From Burkholderiaceae bacterium (GTDB lineage Bacteria > Pseudomonadota > Gammaproteobacteria > Burkholderiales > Burkholderiaceae_C), in assembly GCA_025458585.1 (NCBI GenBank), contig JALOSD010000058.1:1-11792 (forward strand): DNA of 11,792 nucleotides, given 5' to 3'. The position numbers were made by a program, and so were the translations under genes. The stretch's first letter is position 1; each line of letters opens with the position of its first letter. This document shows, piece after piece, positions 5,050 to 11,792 of the stretch. The notes under the pieces are model-generated. The model had not been told where the DNA came from. It searched no databases and was given only the letters and a program-made list of their open reading frames with translations.

Positions 5050-6420
5050 TCAGATGCGCCGCGCCAGCAGCGCCGCGGCGCCTATGTAGCCGGCCGGCGT
5101 CAGCGCCTTCAGGCGCTCGCGCTCGGCGCCGGGCAGGTCGACCAGCGTGTCGATGAAGGCCGCCATCGTCTCGCGCGTGACCGCCTGGCCGCGCGTCAGG
5201 GCCTTCAGCCGCTCGTAGGGCTCGGGCAGGCCGTGGCGGCGCATCACGGTCTGGATCGCCTCGGCGAGCACTTCCCATGCGCCGTCGAGGTCGGCGGCCA
5301 ACGCGGGCACATTCAGCTCGAGCTTGTCGAGCCCGCGCGCGAGCGAGTCCAGGCCCAGCGCCGCGTAGCCGAGCGCGACGCCCATGTTGCGCAGCACCGT
5401 GCTGTCGGTCAGGTCGCGCTGCCAGCGGCTGATCGGCAGCTTCTGGCTCAGGTGCGCCAGTAGCGCGTTCGCGAGGCCGAAGTTGCCCTCGGCGTTCTCG
5501 AAGTCGATCGGGTTGACCTTGTGCGGCATCGTCGAGGACCCCACCTCGCCGGGCTTGAGCTTCTGCCTGAAGTAGCCGAGCGAGACGTAGCCCCAGACGT
5601 CGCGGCACCAGTCGACGAGGATCGTGTTGGTGCGCGTGACGGCGTCGAACAGCTCGGCCATCGCGTCGTGGGGCTCGATCTGGATCGTGTAGGCGTTGAA
5701 CGCGAGCCCCAGCCGCTCCTCGACGACACGGCGCGCGAAGCCTTCCCAGTCGAAGTCGGGCCACGCCGCGAGGTGCGCGTTGTAGTTGCCGACCGCGCCG
5801 TTCATCTTCGCCAGCAGCTTCACGCCGGCGATGCGCTCGCGTGCCGTGGCCAGCCGCGCGACGACGTTGGCCACCTCCTTGCCCACCGTCGTCGGGCTCG
5901 CCGTCTGGCCGTGCGTTCGCGACAGCATCGGCACGTCGGCGAAGGCGTGCGCCATCGTGCGCATCTTGCCGATCACGCCGTCGAGCGCCGGCAGCAGCAC
6001 CTGTTCGCGCGCGGCGCCGAGCATCAGCGCGTGCGCGGTGTTGTTGACGTCCTCGCTGGTGCACGCGAAGTGCACGAACTCGCCGGCCGCGCGCAGTTCG
6101 GCGTGGTGCTCGAAGCGCGACTTGATCCAGTACTCGACGGCCTTGACGTCGTGGTTGGTCGTCTTCTCGATGTCCTTGATGGCCTGCGCGTCAGCCTCCG
6201 AGAAGCGCACGACGATGCCTCGCAGCAGCCCGCGCGCCGCCTCCGACAGCGGCCTGAACTCCGCGAAGCCGGCGTCCGACAGCGCGATGAACCACTCGAC
6301 CTCGACCTGCACGCGCCGGTGCATCAGGCCGAACTCCGACAGCAGCGGGCGCAGCGCGGCGAGCTTGGGCGCGTAGCGGCCGTCGAGGGGGGACAGGGCG
6401 GTGAGCGACGAGAGATTCAT
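5050..6420 (-). CDS. purB: Adenylosuccinate lyase
   Basis: The protein has 456 aa, the same length as E. coli PurB, and aligns from end to end by eye. It catalyses two steps of purine synthesis: SAICAR to AICAR plus fumarate, and adenylosuccinate to AMP plus fumarate. Diagnostic segments are SSLTALSPLDGRY at the N-terminus, TTNHDVKAVEYW (87-98), TSEDVNN (121-127), SRTHGQTASPTT (167-178, with His170 as general acid) and the signature loop GSSTMPHKVNPIDFEN (294-309, with catalytic Ser295 or Ser296). It should act as a cytoplasmic homotetramer. The start at 6420 is chosen because the family begins with this SSLTAxSPxDGRY segment. No strong ribosome binding site is present, and in-frame upstream ATG 6447 is less likely. 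It follows bchJ on the same strand with a 79-bp gap, so read-through from the bch genes is possible. No defects seen. Confidence 0.97.
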   Translation of the reverse strand: MNLSSLTALSPLDGRYAPKLAALRPLLSEFGLMHRRVQVEVEWFIALSDAGFAEFRPLSEAARGLLRGIVVRFSEADAQAIKDIEKTTNHDVKAVEYWIKSRFEHHAELRAAGEFVHFACTSEDVNNTAHALMLGAAREQVLLPALDGVIGKMRTMAHAFADVPMLSRTHGQTASPTTVGKEVANVVARLATARERIAGVKLLAKMNGAVGNYNAHLAAWPDFDWEGFARRVVEERLGLAFNAYTIQIEPHDAMAELFDAVTRTNTILVDWCRDVWGYVSLGYFRQKLKPGEVGSSTMPHKVNPIDFENAEGNFGLANALLAHLSQKLPISRWQRDLTDSTVLRNMGVALGYAALGLDSLARGLDKLELNVPALAADLDGAWEVLAEAIQTVMRRHGLPEPYERLKALTRGQAVTRETMAAFIDTLVDLPGAERERLKALTPAGYIGAAALLARRI

Positions 6421-6499
6421 GGCCGGCGGATCGAACGGCCGCGCCATGGCGCGCGGGCCGCCGGATTCTAGGTTGCGCCTGCCGATCGACCGGTGCGCG

Positions 6500-7108
6500 T
6501 CACCACCGCACTTCGAAGCGGCAGGCATCGTCGCCGCACGCTTCGCACGCCGTCTCGACGACCTCGGCCCGCGGGTGCACGAGCTCGCGGAACAGGCGCT
6601 CGAAGGTCGCGGCGTAGAAGTCGCACGCCGGCACGTCACTCGTCAGGCCGCGACACATCGGGTTGTCGCGGATCGTCAGCTTCACCGGCCGCCCGGGCAC
6701 GGCGCTGAACTCGCCGCTGCCGGCGAAGGTCCAGGCGTGGCGCGTGATCGCGCCGAGCAGCACGCGCGCGGCCAGCCGCGCGGGCAGGACCTTCAGCAGC
6801 GCCTGCACCGGCTTCGGGATGCGGTGGGCGAGCAGGTAGTTGCCGGTGCGCGTGCCGGCCTCGCGCGCGACCTGCGCGGCCGCGGTGGCGCCGAGCGATG
6901 CGCGCAGCACGGCGTGCAGGTGCGTGACCTCGGTCTCGTCGACCATCGCGTCGGGCGGGCGCTCGACGTAGCCGGCGAGGCCGGCGAGGCCGAACAGGCG
7001 TGCCATCGCGTCGGCACCCTGCCGCTCGCGCAGCACCTCGGCCACCCGCGTGATCGCGTTCGGGCCGATGCGCCCGGCGGCACCGGCATGACCCATCACC
7101 GCCGCCAT
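6500..7108 (-). CDS. bchJ: BchJ, V4R-domain bacteriochlorophyll biosynthesis protein
   Basis: This 202-aa protein has a C-terminal V4R (4-vinyl reductase) domain. The N-terminal part (IGPNAITRVAEVLRERQGADAMARLF) and middle (GTRTGNYLLAHRIPKPVQALLKVLP, AITRHAWTFAGSGEF) are typical of BchJ. The C-terminus carries the Cys cluster ETACEACGDDACRFEV (Cys188, Cys191, Cys196) plus Cys152 and Cys162. BchJ was first named a 4-vinyl (8-vinyl) protochlorophyllide reductase; other enzymes (BciA, BciB, chlorophyllide reductase) are now known to do that reduction, and BchJ may instead help deliver porphyrin substrate to Mg-chelatase. The start at 7108 is preceded by GAGGCGAG; ATG 7096 is an alternative. It lies 49 bp after bchE on the same strand, so one transcript with bchE is likely, giving low-oxygen expression. 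Confidence 0.9.
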   Translation of the reverse strand: MAAVMGHAGAAGRIGPNAITRVAEVLRERQGADAMARLFGLAGLAGYVERPPDAMVDETEVTHLHAVLRASLGATAAAQVAREAGTRTGNYLLAHRIPKPVQALLKVLPARLAARVLLGAITRHAWTFAGSGEFSAVPGRPVKLTIRDNPMCRGLTSDVPACDFYAATFERLFRELVHPRAEVVETACEACGDDACRFEVRW

Positions 7109-7157
7109 CGCTCGCCTCGTCGCTCGCGTCGTCGAAGGGCGCCGCCGCCGCGCGCGC

Positions 7158-8852
7158 TCAGGCCGGCGTGCGCCGGTCGATCGCGTCCATGTCGGCGTCG
7201 CTCAACTGGTCCTTGCCGCCACCGCAGGCCGAGGCCTCGATCGCCGCCAGCGCGGCCGCGGCGATCTCCTCGCCCTTCTTGCGCTTCTTCATTTCGATCT
7301 TCGGGCCGTGCATCGTCACCCAGTTCTCGTCGGCGGCGGCGATCGCCTCGGCGTCGGGCCGCTCGTGCACGCGCTGGTCGGCGAACTTGAAGTCGACCTT
7401 CTTCTTGCTCTGCGGACCCCAGTAGCCGACGCGGCCGAGGTCGTAGAAGGTGCGCTGCATGCCGCTCTTGGCGAATGCCTTCAGGCAGCCCATCAGGTAG
7501 GCGCGGCGGTCCTTGTCCTTCGTCCAGGGGTACTGGAAGAAGGCCTTGTTCATGAAGAAGCGGCGGTAGTTGTGCATCACGCGGTCGAGCAACTCGGCGC
7601 GGTCCATCGCGTCGGGCTTCATGATCGGCGTGACGAAGTTGTACTTCTCGAAATCGAACACCTCGACCTTGTCGCCGAGCTCCTGGAACAGGTCCGAGAA
7701 CGGCCACGGCGTGTACATCGCCCAGTTGGCCATGTCGGGGTTCCAGTCGCGCGCCATCTGGTACGTCTCTTCCAGCGTCTCGGCGGTCTCGTTCTCGAGG
7801 CCGACGATGAACTGCGCCTCGGTGACGATGCCCGCGTCCTTGAGCAGCTGGATCGCCTTCTTGTTCTGCGCGATCGTCGTTTCCTTGTTGAAGCGGTCGA
7901 GCTTGAGCTGGGCTGCCGCCTCGGTGCCGAGGGAAACGTGGACCAGCCCGGCCTTGCGGAACATCGGCAGCAGCTTCTCGTCGCGCAGGATGTCGGTCAC
8001 GCGGGTGTTGATGCCCCACAGCACGCCGAGGTCGCGCGCGATCAGTTCCTCGCAGAACTGGACGAACTTCTTGCGGTGGATCGTCGGCTCCTCGTCGGCC
8101 AGGATGAAGAATCCCACGTCGTGGTTCTTCACCAGGTCCTCGATCTCGTCGACGACCTTCTTCGGATCGCGGATGCGGTAGTCGCGCCAGAACTTCCACT
8201 GGCTGCAGAAGCTGCAGGTGAACGGGCAGCCGCGCGCGAAGTTGGGGATCGCGACGCGCCGGTTCATCGGGATGTAGATGTACTTGTCCCACTCGAGGAT
8301 CGACCAGTCGGGCGTGATGCGGTCGAGGTCCTCGATCGGCGGCTCGGCCGGGGTGGCCACCACCTTGCCGGCTTCGCTGTCGCTCGTGTCAAGGAACGCG
8401 ATGCCGTGGACGGCGTTGCGGTCGCGCGCCCAGGTGCCGTCCTCGACCGCCTTGACGAAGTTCAGGAACACCTGCTCGCCTTCGCCGCGCACGATGGCGT
8501 CGATCCACGGCGCCTCCTTGAGCACCTGCGGGTACATGAAGGTGCCGTGGATACCACCGAGCACCGTGACGATGGCCGGGTTCACTTCCTTGGCGATCTG
8601 CAGCAGGCGCTCGGCCTTGTAGATGGCCGGCGTGATCGCGGTCAGGCCGACGATGTCGGGCTTCAGCTCGGCGATCTTCGCGCGCACCTGGTCGTCGTCG
8701 AGGTGGTGCGTCATCGCGTCGACGAAGTGCACGTCGTGGTAGCCGGCGGCCTTCAGGTAGCCGGTCAGGTACGCGACCCACGCCGGCGGCCAATTGCCGG
8801 CGATCTCGGCGCCGCCAGAGTGGTAGTTGGGATGGATGAACAGCACGCGCAT
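7158..8852 (-). CDS. bchE: Anaerobic Mg-protoporphyrin IX monomethyl ester oxidative cyclase
   Basis: This 564-aa cobalamin-dependent radical SAM enzyme forms the isocyclic E ring of bacteriochlorophyll without O2, turning Mg-protoporphyrin IX monomethyl ester into divinyl protochlorophyllide with oxygen taken from water. Residues about 1-135 are the B12-binding domain (MRVLFIHPNYHSGGAEIAGNW, KPDIVGLTAITP, VTVLGGIHGTF, IVRGEGE). Radical SAM follows, with the cluster motif RGCPFTCSFCSQWKFW (Cys209, Cys213, Cys216), the segment ILADEEP, and VHVSLGTEAA. The remainder matches the BchE-specific C-terminus (MARDWNPDMANWAMYTPWP, FMNKAFFQYPW). AAGGAGA precedes the ATG at 8852-8850. It needs a 4Fe-4S cluster, SAM and adenosylcobalamin, all oxygen-sensitive. 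The upstream region has an FNR-like and a PpsR/CrtJ-like site. bchJ follows after 49 bp. No aerobic cyclase (acsF) is in this window. Confidence 0.96.
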   Translation of the reverse strand: MRVLFIHPNYHSGGAEIAGNWPPAWVAYLTGYLKAAGYHDVHFVDAMTHHLDDDQVRAKIAELKPDIVGLTAITPAIYKAERLLQIAKEVNPAIVTVLGGIHGTFMYPQVLKEAPWIDAIVRGEGEQVFLNFVKAVEDGTWARDRNAVHGIAFLDTSDSEAGKVVATPAEPPIEDLDRITPDWSILEWDKYIYIPMNRRVAIPNFARGCPFTCSFCSQWKFWRDYRIRDPKKVVDEIEDLVKNHDVGFFILADEEPTIHRKKFVQFCEELIARDLGVLWGINTRVTDILRDEKLLPMFRKAGLVHVSLGTEAAAQLKLDRFNKETTIAQNKKAIQLLKDAGIVTEAQFIVGLENETAETLEETYQMARDWNPDMANWAMYTPWPFSDLFQELGDKVEVFDFEKYNFVTPIMKPDAMDRAELLDRVMHNYRRFFMNKAFFQYPWTKDKDRRAYLMGCLKAFAKSGMQRTFYDLGRVGYWGPQSKKKVDFKFADQRVHERPDAEAIAAADENWVTMHGPKIEMKKRKKGEEIAAAALAAIEASACGGGKDQLSDADMDAIDRRTPA

Positions 8853-8883
8853 CGCGCTCTCCTTCGGTCATCGACGCGACGTG

Positions 8884-8889
8884 ACGGTA
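8884..8889 (-). promoter_or_regulatory. Possible bchE -10 element
   Basis: Minus-strand TACCGT (plus ACGGTA) matches TATAAT at only 3 of 6 positions. Its centre is 32 bp from the centre of the FNR-like box, the spacing of a class II FNR-dependent promoter, where a poor -10 and no -35 are tolerated. The call rests on spacing more than on sequence. Confidence 0.3.
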
Positions 8890-8903
8890 CGACGGGCGCC
8901 ACA
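8886..8903 (-). promoter_or_regulatory. Degenerate second PpsR/CrtJ-like site
   Basis: On the minus strand TGT-N12-ACC differs at one base from TGT-N12-ACA. It overlaps the proposed -10 and spacer of bchE, where a repressor would block transcription. The centre-to-centre distance to the exact site at 8946-8963 is 60 bp. PpsR/CrtJ typically binds pairs of sites cooperatively; one-mismatch hits are common by chance. Confidence 0.25.
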
Positions 8904-8911
8904 AGCCGTCC

Positions 8912-8925
8912 TTGCGCTGCGTCAA
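8912..8925. promoter_or_regulatory. FNR-like box upstream of bchE
   Basis: TTGCG-CTGC-GTCAA matches the FNR/FnrL consensus TTGAT-N4-ATCAA at 7 of 10 positions, with both outer TTG and CAA intact. Its centre is 66 bp upstream of the bchE start codon. FNR-type activation at low oxygen fits an oxygen-sensitive cyclase, and control of bchE by FnrL is, from memory, reported in Rubrivivax gelatinosus. Confidence 0.5.
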
Positions 8926-8945
8926 GTCGGCGAGACAGTCACACG

Positions 8946-8963
8946 TGTTCGAGCGCGCTGACA
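8946..8963. promoter_or_regulatory. PpsR/CrtJ-type site TGT-N12-ACA
   Basis: TGTTCGAGCGCGCTGACA is an exact TGT-N12-ACA with the preferred G before ACA. It lies between divergent bchE and the BMP-family gene, 94 bp from the bchE ATG and 114 bp from the other. PpsR/CrtJ represses photosynthesis genes in air and high light in purple bacteria. One exact match in about 220 bp has a chance probability of a few percent, so context carries much of the weight. Confidence 0.5.
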
Positions 8964-9076
8964 GCGGCCCGCCGCCGGCCGGCGGAACGCGACTTGCTAC
9001 ATTGGCGGGTGGCACGACGCCATGCGCCGCGCCACCCGACAAGCCCCCCCCAAAACGCCTTGCCAGGAGCCCGCCG

Positions 9077-10075
9077 ATGTCCACTACCCGCCGCCACGCT
9101 CTGATCGCCACCGCCACCGCCGCCCTCGCCGCCGCGCTCGCCGGCCCTGCGTTCGCGCAGGCCAAGCTGAAGGTCGCCGCGATCTACACCGTGCCGGTCG
9201 AGCAGCAATGGGTCAGCCGCATCGACAAGGCGCTGAAGGCGGCCGTGGCACGCGGCGAGATCGAGTACGTGTTCAGCGAGAACGTGGCCAACGCCGACTA
9301 CGAACGCGTGATGCGCCAGTACGCCGAGGCCGGGCACCAGCTGATCGTCGGCGAGAGCTTCGCCGTCGAGGCCGCCGCGCGCCGCGTGGCCAAGGACTAC
9401 CCGAAGACGGCGTTCCTGATGGGCAGCTCCGGCAAGCCGCAGGCGCCCAACTTCGCCGTGTTCGACAACTACATCCAGGAGCCGGCGTACCTCACGGGGA
9501 TGATCGCCGGCGGCATGACGAAGTCGAACAAGATCGGCATGGTCGGCGGCTACCCGATCCCGGAGGTCAACCGCCTGATGAACGCCTTCATGGCCGGCGC
9601 CAAGGAGGTCAACCCGAAGGTCGAGTTCACGGTGACCTTCATCAACAGCTGGTTCGACCCGCCGAAGGCGAAGGAAGCGGCGTTCGCGATGATCGACCGC
9701 GGCGCCGACATCATGTATGCCGAGCGCTTCGGCGTGTCCGACGCCGCGAAGGAGCGCAAGGTGCTCGCGATCGGCAACGTGATCGACACCCAGGCGCAGT
9801 ACCCCGACACGGTGATCGCGTCGGCGCTGTGGCACATGGAGCCAACGATCGACACCGCGCTGAAGGCCGTCAAGGCCGGCCAGTTCAAGGCCGAGGACTA
9901 CGGCAAGTGGTCGCACATGGGCGTGAAGGGCTCGTCGCTGAGCCCGCTGGGCACGTTCGAGAAACGCATCCCGGCCGAGCTGGTGGCCAAGGTGCGTGCG
10001 CGCGAGAAGGAGATCCTCGACGGCAAGTTCACCGTCAAGATCGACGACGACCAGCCCAAGGGCAGCGCGAGGTGA
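9077..10075 (+). CDS. BMP/Med-family periplasmic substrate-binding protein
   Basis: The 332-aa product belongs to the BmpA/Med (PnrA-like) family of ABC-transporter binding proteins, whose known ligands are mostly nucleosides or purines. A signal peptide is clear: TTRRHALIATATAALAAALA followed by GPAFA, with cleavage expected after Ala27. The Arg-Arg pair (5-6) with little hydrophobic lead makes Tat export possible. No lipobox cysteine is present, so it should be a soluble periplasmic protein rather than a lipoprotein. Family segments include KVAAIYTVPVEQQWVSRI, ENVANADYERVMRQYAEAG, FLMGSSGK, YLTGMIAGGMTKSNKIGMVGG and the mature C-terminal domain (IDTALKAVKAGQF). AGGAG eight bases before ATG 9077 sets the start. 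No permease or ATPase gene is adjacent, which is unusual, and the gene is divergent from bchE across a region with FNR- and PpsR-like sites. Confidence 0.9.
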   Translation: MSTTRRHALIATATAALAAALAGPAFAQAKLKVAAIYTVPVEQQWVSRIDKALKAAVARGEIEYVFSENVANADYERVMRQYAEAGHQLIVGESFAVEAAARRVAKDYPKTAFLMGSSGKPQAPNFAVFDNYIQEPAYLTGMIAGGMTKSNKIGMVGGYPIPEVNRLMNAFMAGAKEVNPKVEFTVTFINSWFDPPKAKEAAFAMIDRGADIMYAERFGVSDAAKERKVLAIGNVIDTQAQYPDTVIASALWHMEPTIDTALKAVKAGQFKAEDYGKWSHMGVKGSSLSPLGTFEKRIPAELVAKVRAREKEILDGKFTVKIDDDQPKGSAR

Positions 10076-10076
10076 T

Positions 10077-10092
10077 GCGCCGCAGCCGGCGC
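10077..10092. terminator. Hairpin directly after the BMP-family gene
   Basis: GCGCCG-CAGC-CGGCGC starts one base after the TGA stop: a 6-bp all-GC stem with a 4-base loop. No T-tract follows. It may be a terminator or simply stabilise the 3' end; the next gene begins 36 bp further on. Confidence 0.4.
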
Positions 10093-10127
10093 GCTGCTAG
10101 CATCGCACGAGCACGCACGCACCTTCC

Positions 10128-10706
10128 ATGGGCGCCCTCGACCACCCCGAACGGCTGCGCCGGCACCGGCTGACGGTGAACCAGTTCCATCGCATGGGCG
10201 AGGCCGGCGTGATCGGGCCCGAGGTGCGCGTCGAGCTGGTCGAGGGGGAGGTGGTCGAGATGGCGCCTAGCGGGACTCGACATGCCGCCGTGGTCAAGCG
10301 CCTGAACCGCCTGCTTGCTGCAGCAGTCGGCGACCAGGCGGTGGTCGCGGTGCAGGATCCGCTGCGCCTCGACGACCACTCCGAGCCCCAGCCCGACCTG
10401 ATGCTGCTCGCCCCGCGCGAGGACTTCTATGCCTCGGCGCACCCCGGCGCGGCCGACGTGCTGCTGCTGGTCGAGGTCTGCGACACCACGTCGCGCTACG
10501 ACCGCGACGTCAAGGTGCCGCTGTACGCGCAGCACGGCGTGGCCGAGGTCTGGCTGATCGACCTCGACGAGCGCCTCGTGCACGTGATGCGCGACCCGCG
10601 CGACGGCCGCTACACACAGATCACGGTGAGCGCGACGCCGGGCGTCGTCGCGCCCGCCGCGCTGCCCGAGGCGGCGGTCGACTTGGCGCCGCTCGTGGGC
10701 GCATGA
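10128..10706 (+). CDS. Uma2-family (DUF820) PD-(D/E)xK-fold protein
   Basis: The 192-aa product has the Uma2/DUF820 layout of a PD-(D/E)xK nuclease-like fold. RVELVEGEVVEMAPSGTRHAA (about 34-54) is the N-terminal family block. EPQPDLMLL supplies Asp90, LLLVEVCDTTSRYDRDVKV gives Glu116 and Lys129, and YAQHGVAEVWLID (133-145) closes the core. Family members are widespread and often called putative restriction endonucleases, but no specific substrate is established. Position 118 in the EVxD strand is Cys rather than the more usual Ser or Ala. The ATG at 10128 has no clear ribosome binding site, so the exact start is uncertain; upstream in-frame space is limited by the preceding gene. The stop overlaps the next start (ATGA), so it is translationally coupled to the HAD hydrolase. 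Confidence 0.88.
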   Translation: MGALDHPERLRRHRLTVNQFHRMGEAGVIGPEVRVELVEGEVVEMAPSGTRHAAVVKRLNRLLAAAVGDQAVVAVQDPLRLDDHSEPQPDLMLLAPREDFYASAHPGAADVLLLVEVCDTTSRYDRDVKVPLYAQHGVAEVWLIDLDERLVHVMRDPRDGRYTQITVSATPGVVAPAALPEAAVDLAPLVGA

Positions 10707-11407
10707 CGGCCCCGGCCGCGCTCGTCTTCGACGTCTTCGGCACCGTCGTCGACTGGCGCAGCTCCGTCATCGCCGAGGGCACGGCCCGCGGCGCGCGCCT
10801 GGGGCTGACGGTCGACTGGGCCGCATTCGCCGACGACTGGCGCGCCGGCTACCCGCGGGCGATGGACGAGGTGCGCCGCGGCGTGCTGCCGTGGACGAAC
10901 ATCGACGGCCTGCACCGGCGCATCCTCGACCGGCTGCTGGCCGAGCGCGGCATCGTGCTCGACGAGGCCGAGGCGGCCGAGTTCAACCGCGTGTGGCACC
11001 GGCTCGACCCCTGGCCCGACAGCGTCGACGGACTGACGCGACTGAAGGCGAAGTTCCCGATCGCGACGCTGTCCAACGGCCACGTGCGCCTGCTCGTCGA
11101 CATGGCGCGCCACGCCGGCCTGCCCTGGGACGCGATCTTCAGCGCCGAACTGTTCGGCCACTACAAGCCCGACCCCGAGACCTATCTCGGGGCCTGCCGG
11201 CTGCTCGACCTGCCGCCCGAGCAGGTGCTGATGGTCGCCGCGCACCCGAGCGACCTGCGCGGCGCGCGCGCCGCCGGGCTGCGCACCGTCTACGTGCCGC
11301 GGCCGCTCGAGCGCGGCCCGGGCGGGCCGATGGAGCCGTGGACCGAGGGCGAGTTCGACGTCGTCGCGACCGACTTCGTCGACCTGGCGCGACGGCTCGG
11401 CGCGTGA
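10703..11407 (+). CDS. Type II haloacid dehalogenase-like HAD hydrolase
   Basis: The 234-aa product is a HAD-superfamily enzyme with the helical cap of the L-2-haloacid dehalogenase class. Motif I is VFDVFGTVVDW, with nucleophile Asp10 and Thr14. Motif II is ATLSNGHVRL (Ser124, Asn125). Motif III is FGHYKPDPETY (Lys155, Tyr161). Motif IV is LMVAAHPSDLRGARAAGL with Asp184. True L-2-haloacid dehalogenases carry Ser and Asn in the S-S-N-x-x-D stretch; here it reads A-A-H-P-S-D, so dehalogenase activity is not assured, and the protein may act on another small substrate. It should be cytoplasmic. Translation starts within the Uma2 stop (4-base ATGA overlap), so the two are one unit. The stop lies 13 bp from that of the convergent azlD. 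Confidence 0.9.
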   Translation: MTAPAALVFDVFGTVVDWRSSVIAEGTARGARLGLTVDWAAFADDWRAGYPRAMDEVRRGVLPWTNIDGLHRRILDRLLAERGIVLDEAEAAEFNRVWHRLDPWPDSVDGLTRLKAKFPIATLSNGHVRLLVDMARHAGLPWDAIFSAELFGHYKPDPETYLGACRLLDLPPEQVLMVAAHPSDLRGARAAGLRTVYVPRPLERGPGGPMEPWTEGEFDVVATDFVDLARRLGA

Positions 11408-11420
11408 GCACGACGCGACC

Positions 11421-11777
11421 TCAGCCGCGCAGCGCGAGCAGCAGCAAGTAGGTGCCGGCCCCGGCGGCGAGCCCCCAGAGCGACTGTCGGCTGAGCCGGA
11501 GCACCGCAGCGAGCACGAACGCGGACACGAACCGCGGATCGGTCGCGATGCTCGCCCAGGCGGCCCCCGTACCCGCGGCACCCACCGGCAGGTCGCGCAC
11601 GATCTCGGGCACCGTGATCGCCAGCAGCGCCGCCAGCGGCGCGACGCGCAGCGCCTCGGCCACGGTGCCGCGCGGCTGCCAGCGCTTCGGCAGCACGAGG
11701 AAGAAGTTGCGCGCGGCGAGCGTCACGCCGGCCAGCAGTACGATCAGCAGCGCGAGATCGCCGGCGCCGTAGGTCAT
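11421..11777 (-). CDS. azlD: AzlD-family branched-chain amino acid exporter subunit
   Basis: The product has 118 aa with about four hydrophobic segments (roughly 7-27, 42-62, 67-78 less clear, 85-116). The family hallmark at residues 19-33 (TLAARNFFLVLPKRW) and the following EALRVAPLAALLAITVPEI are typical of AzlD, the small partner of AzlC in a branched-chain amino acid efflux system of the inner membrane. The length is near the usual 100-110 residues. The start at 11777 is supported by an ATGA overlap with the presumed azlC stop just upstream. It is convergent with the HAD gene, with 13 bp between stops and no obvious hairpin. Confidence 0.9.
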   Translation of the reverse strand: MTYGAGDLALLIVLLAGVTLAARNFFLVLPKRWQPRGTVAEALRVAPLAALLAITVPEIVRDLPVGAAGTGAAWASIATDPRFVSAFVLAAVLRLSRQSLWGLAAGAGTYLLLLALRG

Positions 11778-11792
11778 CGCGCATGGTCCCGA
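11774..11792 (-). CDS. azlC: Presumed 3' end of azlC (partial)
   Basis: In the frame that ends with TGA at 11776-11774, only five complete codons (Arg-Asp-His-Ala-Arg) precede the stop before the window edge. The claim rests on the 4-base ATGA overlap with azlD and on the near-constant pairing of azlC directly upstream of azlD in known genomes. The fragment itself is too short to identify. Confidence 0.4.

Noticed and set aside
7308..9104. 598-codon open frame on the plus strand opposite bchE
   Set aside because: Val/Leu/Asp/Arg-rich mirror frame of a strongly coding minus-strand gene; no ribosome site and no recognisable domain, whereas bchE is certain.
8939..9916. Minus-strand open frame opposite the BMP-family gene
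   Set aside because: Shadow of the plus-strand gene, which has a clear signal peptide and family motifs.

Overview
The window is a GC-rich chromosomal segment with short intergenic gaps and no tRNA, rRNA, insertion sequence, CRISPR array or phage gene that I could recognise. An anaerobic bacteriochlorophyll cyclase gene (bchE) sits next to bchJ among ordinary betaproteobacterial housekeeping genes. This suggests a purple photosynthetic member of the Burkholderiales, of the Rubrivivax type. That placement is inferred from gene content and base composition, not from a database match.

Left part (1-4148). A small membrane-protein gene runs off the left edge on the minus strand, followed by a YcbL/GloC-type metallo-hydrolase (minus) and, divergently, a YqhA-family membrane protein (plus). 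Next comes a divergent pair. One gene encodes a small exported protein built on three exact 40-residue repeats around EDSGSxY (minus). The other encodes a cytoplasmic winged-helix/TolB-like/TPR regulator (plus) that appears to have lost about 29 residues in frame. The 264 bp between them hold two inverted repeats and four GTCCTC hexamers. Downstream on the minus strand, a PAS-like/LuxR-type regulator forms a tight two-gene unit with a 92-aa single-span membrane protein. That protein is a paralogue of the left-edge gene and shares FDR and C-x11-C with it.

Middle part (4844-8852). On the minus strand, bchE, bchJ and purB follow one another in that order of transcription. The 206 bp between purB and the LuxR gene contain a perfect 14-bp tandem duplication, each copy centred on a CACACTGTG dyad, and three 10-bp-phased CGTTT(G/A) repeats. 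The bchE/bmp divergent region (8853-9076) carries a TGT-N12-ACA site of the PpsR/CrtJ type and an FNR-like box. The FNR-like box is placed as expected for activation of bchE at low oxygen.

Right part (9077-11792). An orphan BMP/Med-family periplasmic binding protein lies on the plus strand, then a Uma2-family protein translationally coupled to a type II haloacid-dehalogenase-like HAD hydrolase. Convergent to these is azlD, a branched-chain amino acid exporter subunit, overlapping what is probably the last codons of azlC at the right edge.

I see no obvious complete new defence or biosynthetic system. The least explained items are the EDSGSxY repeat protein with its divergent regulator, the duplicated C-x11-C small membrane proteins (one coupled to a LuxR regulator with a repeat-rich promoter), and the BMP protein sharing an oxygen/light-type control region with bchE.
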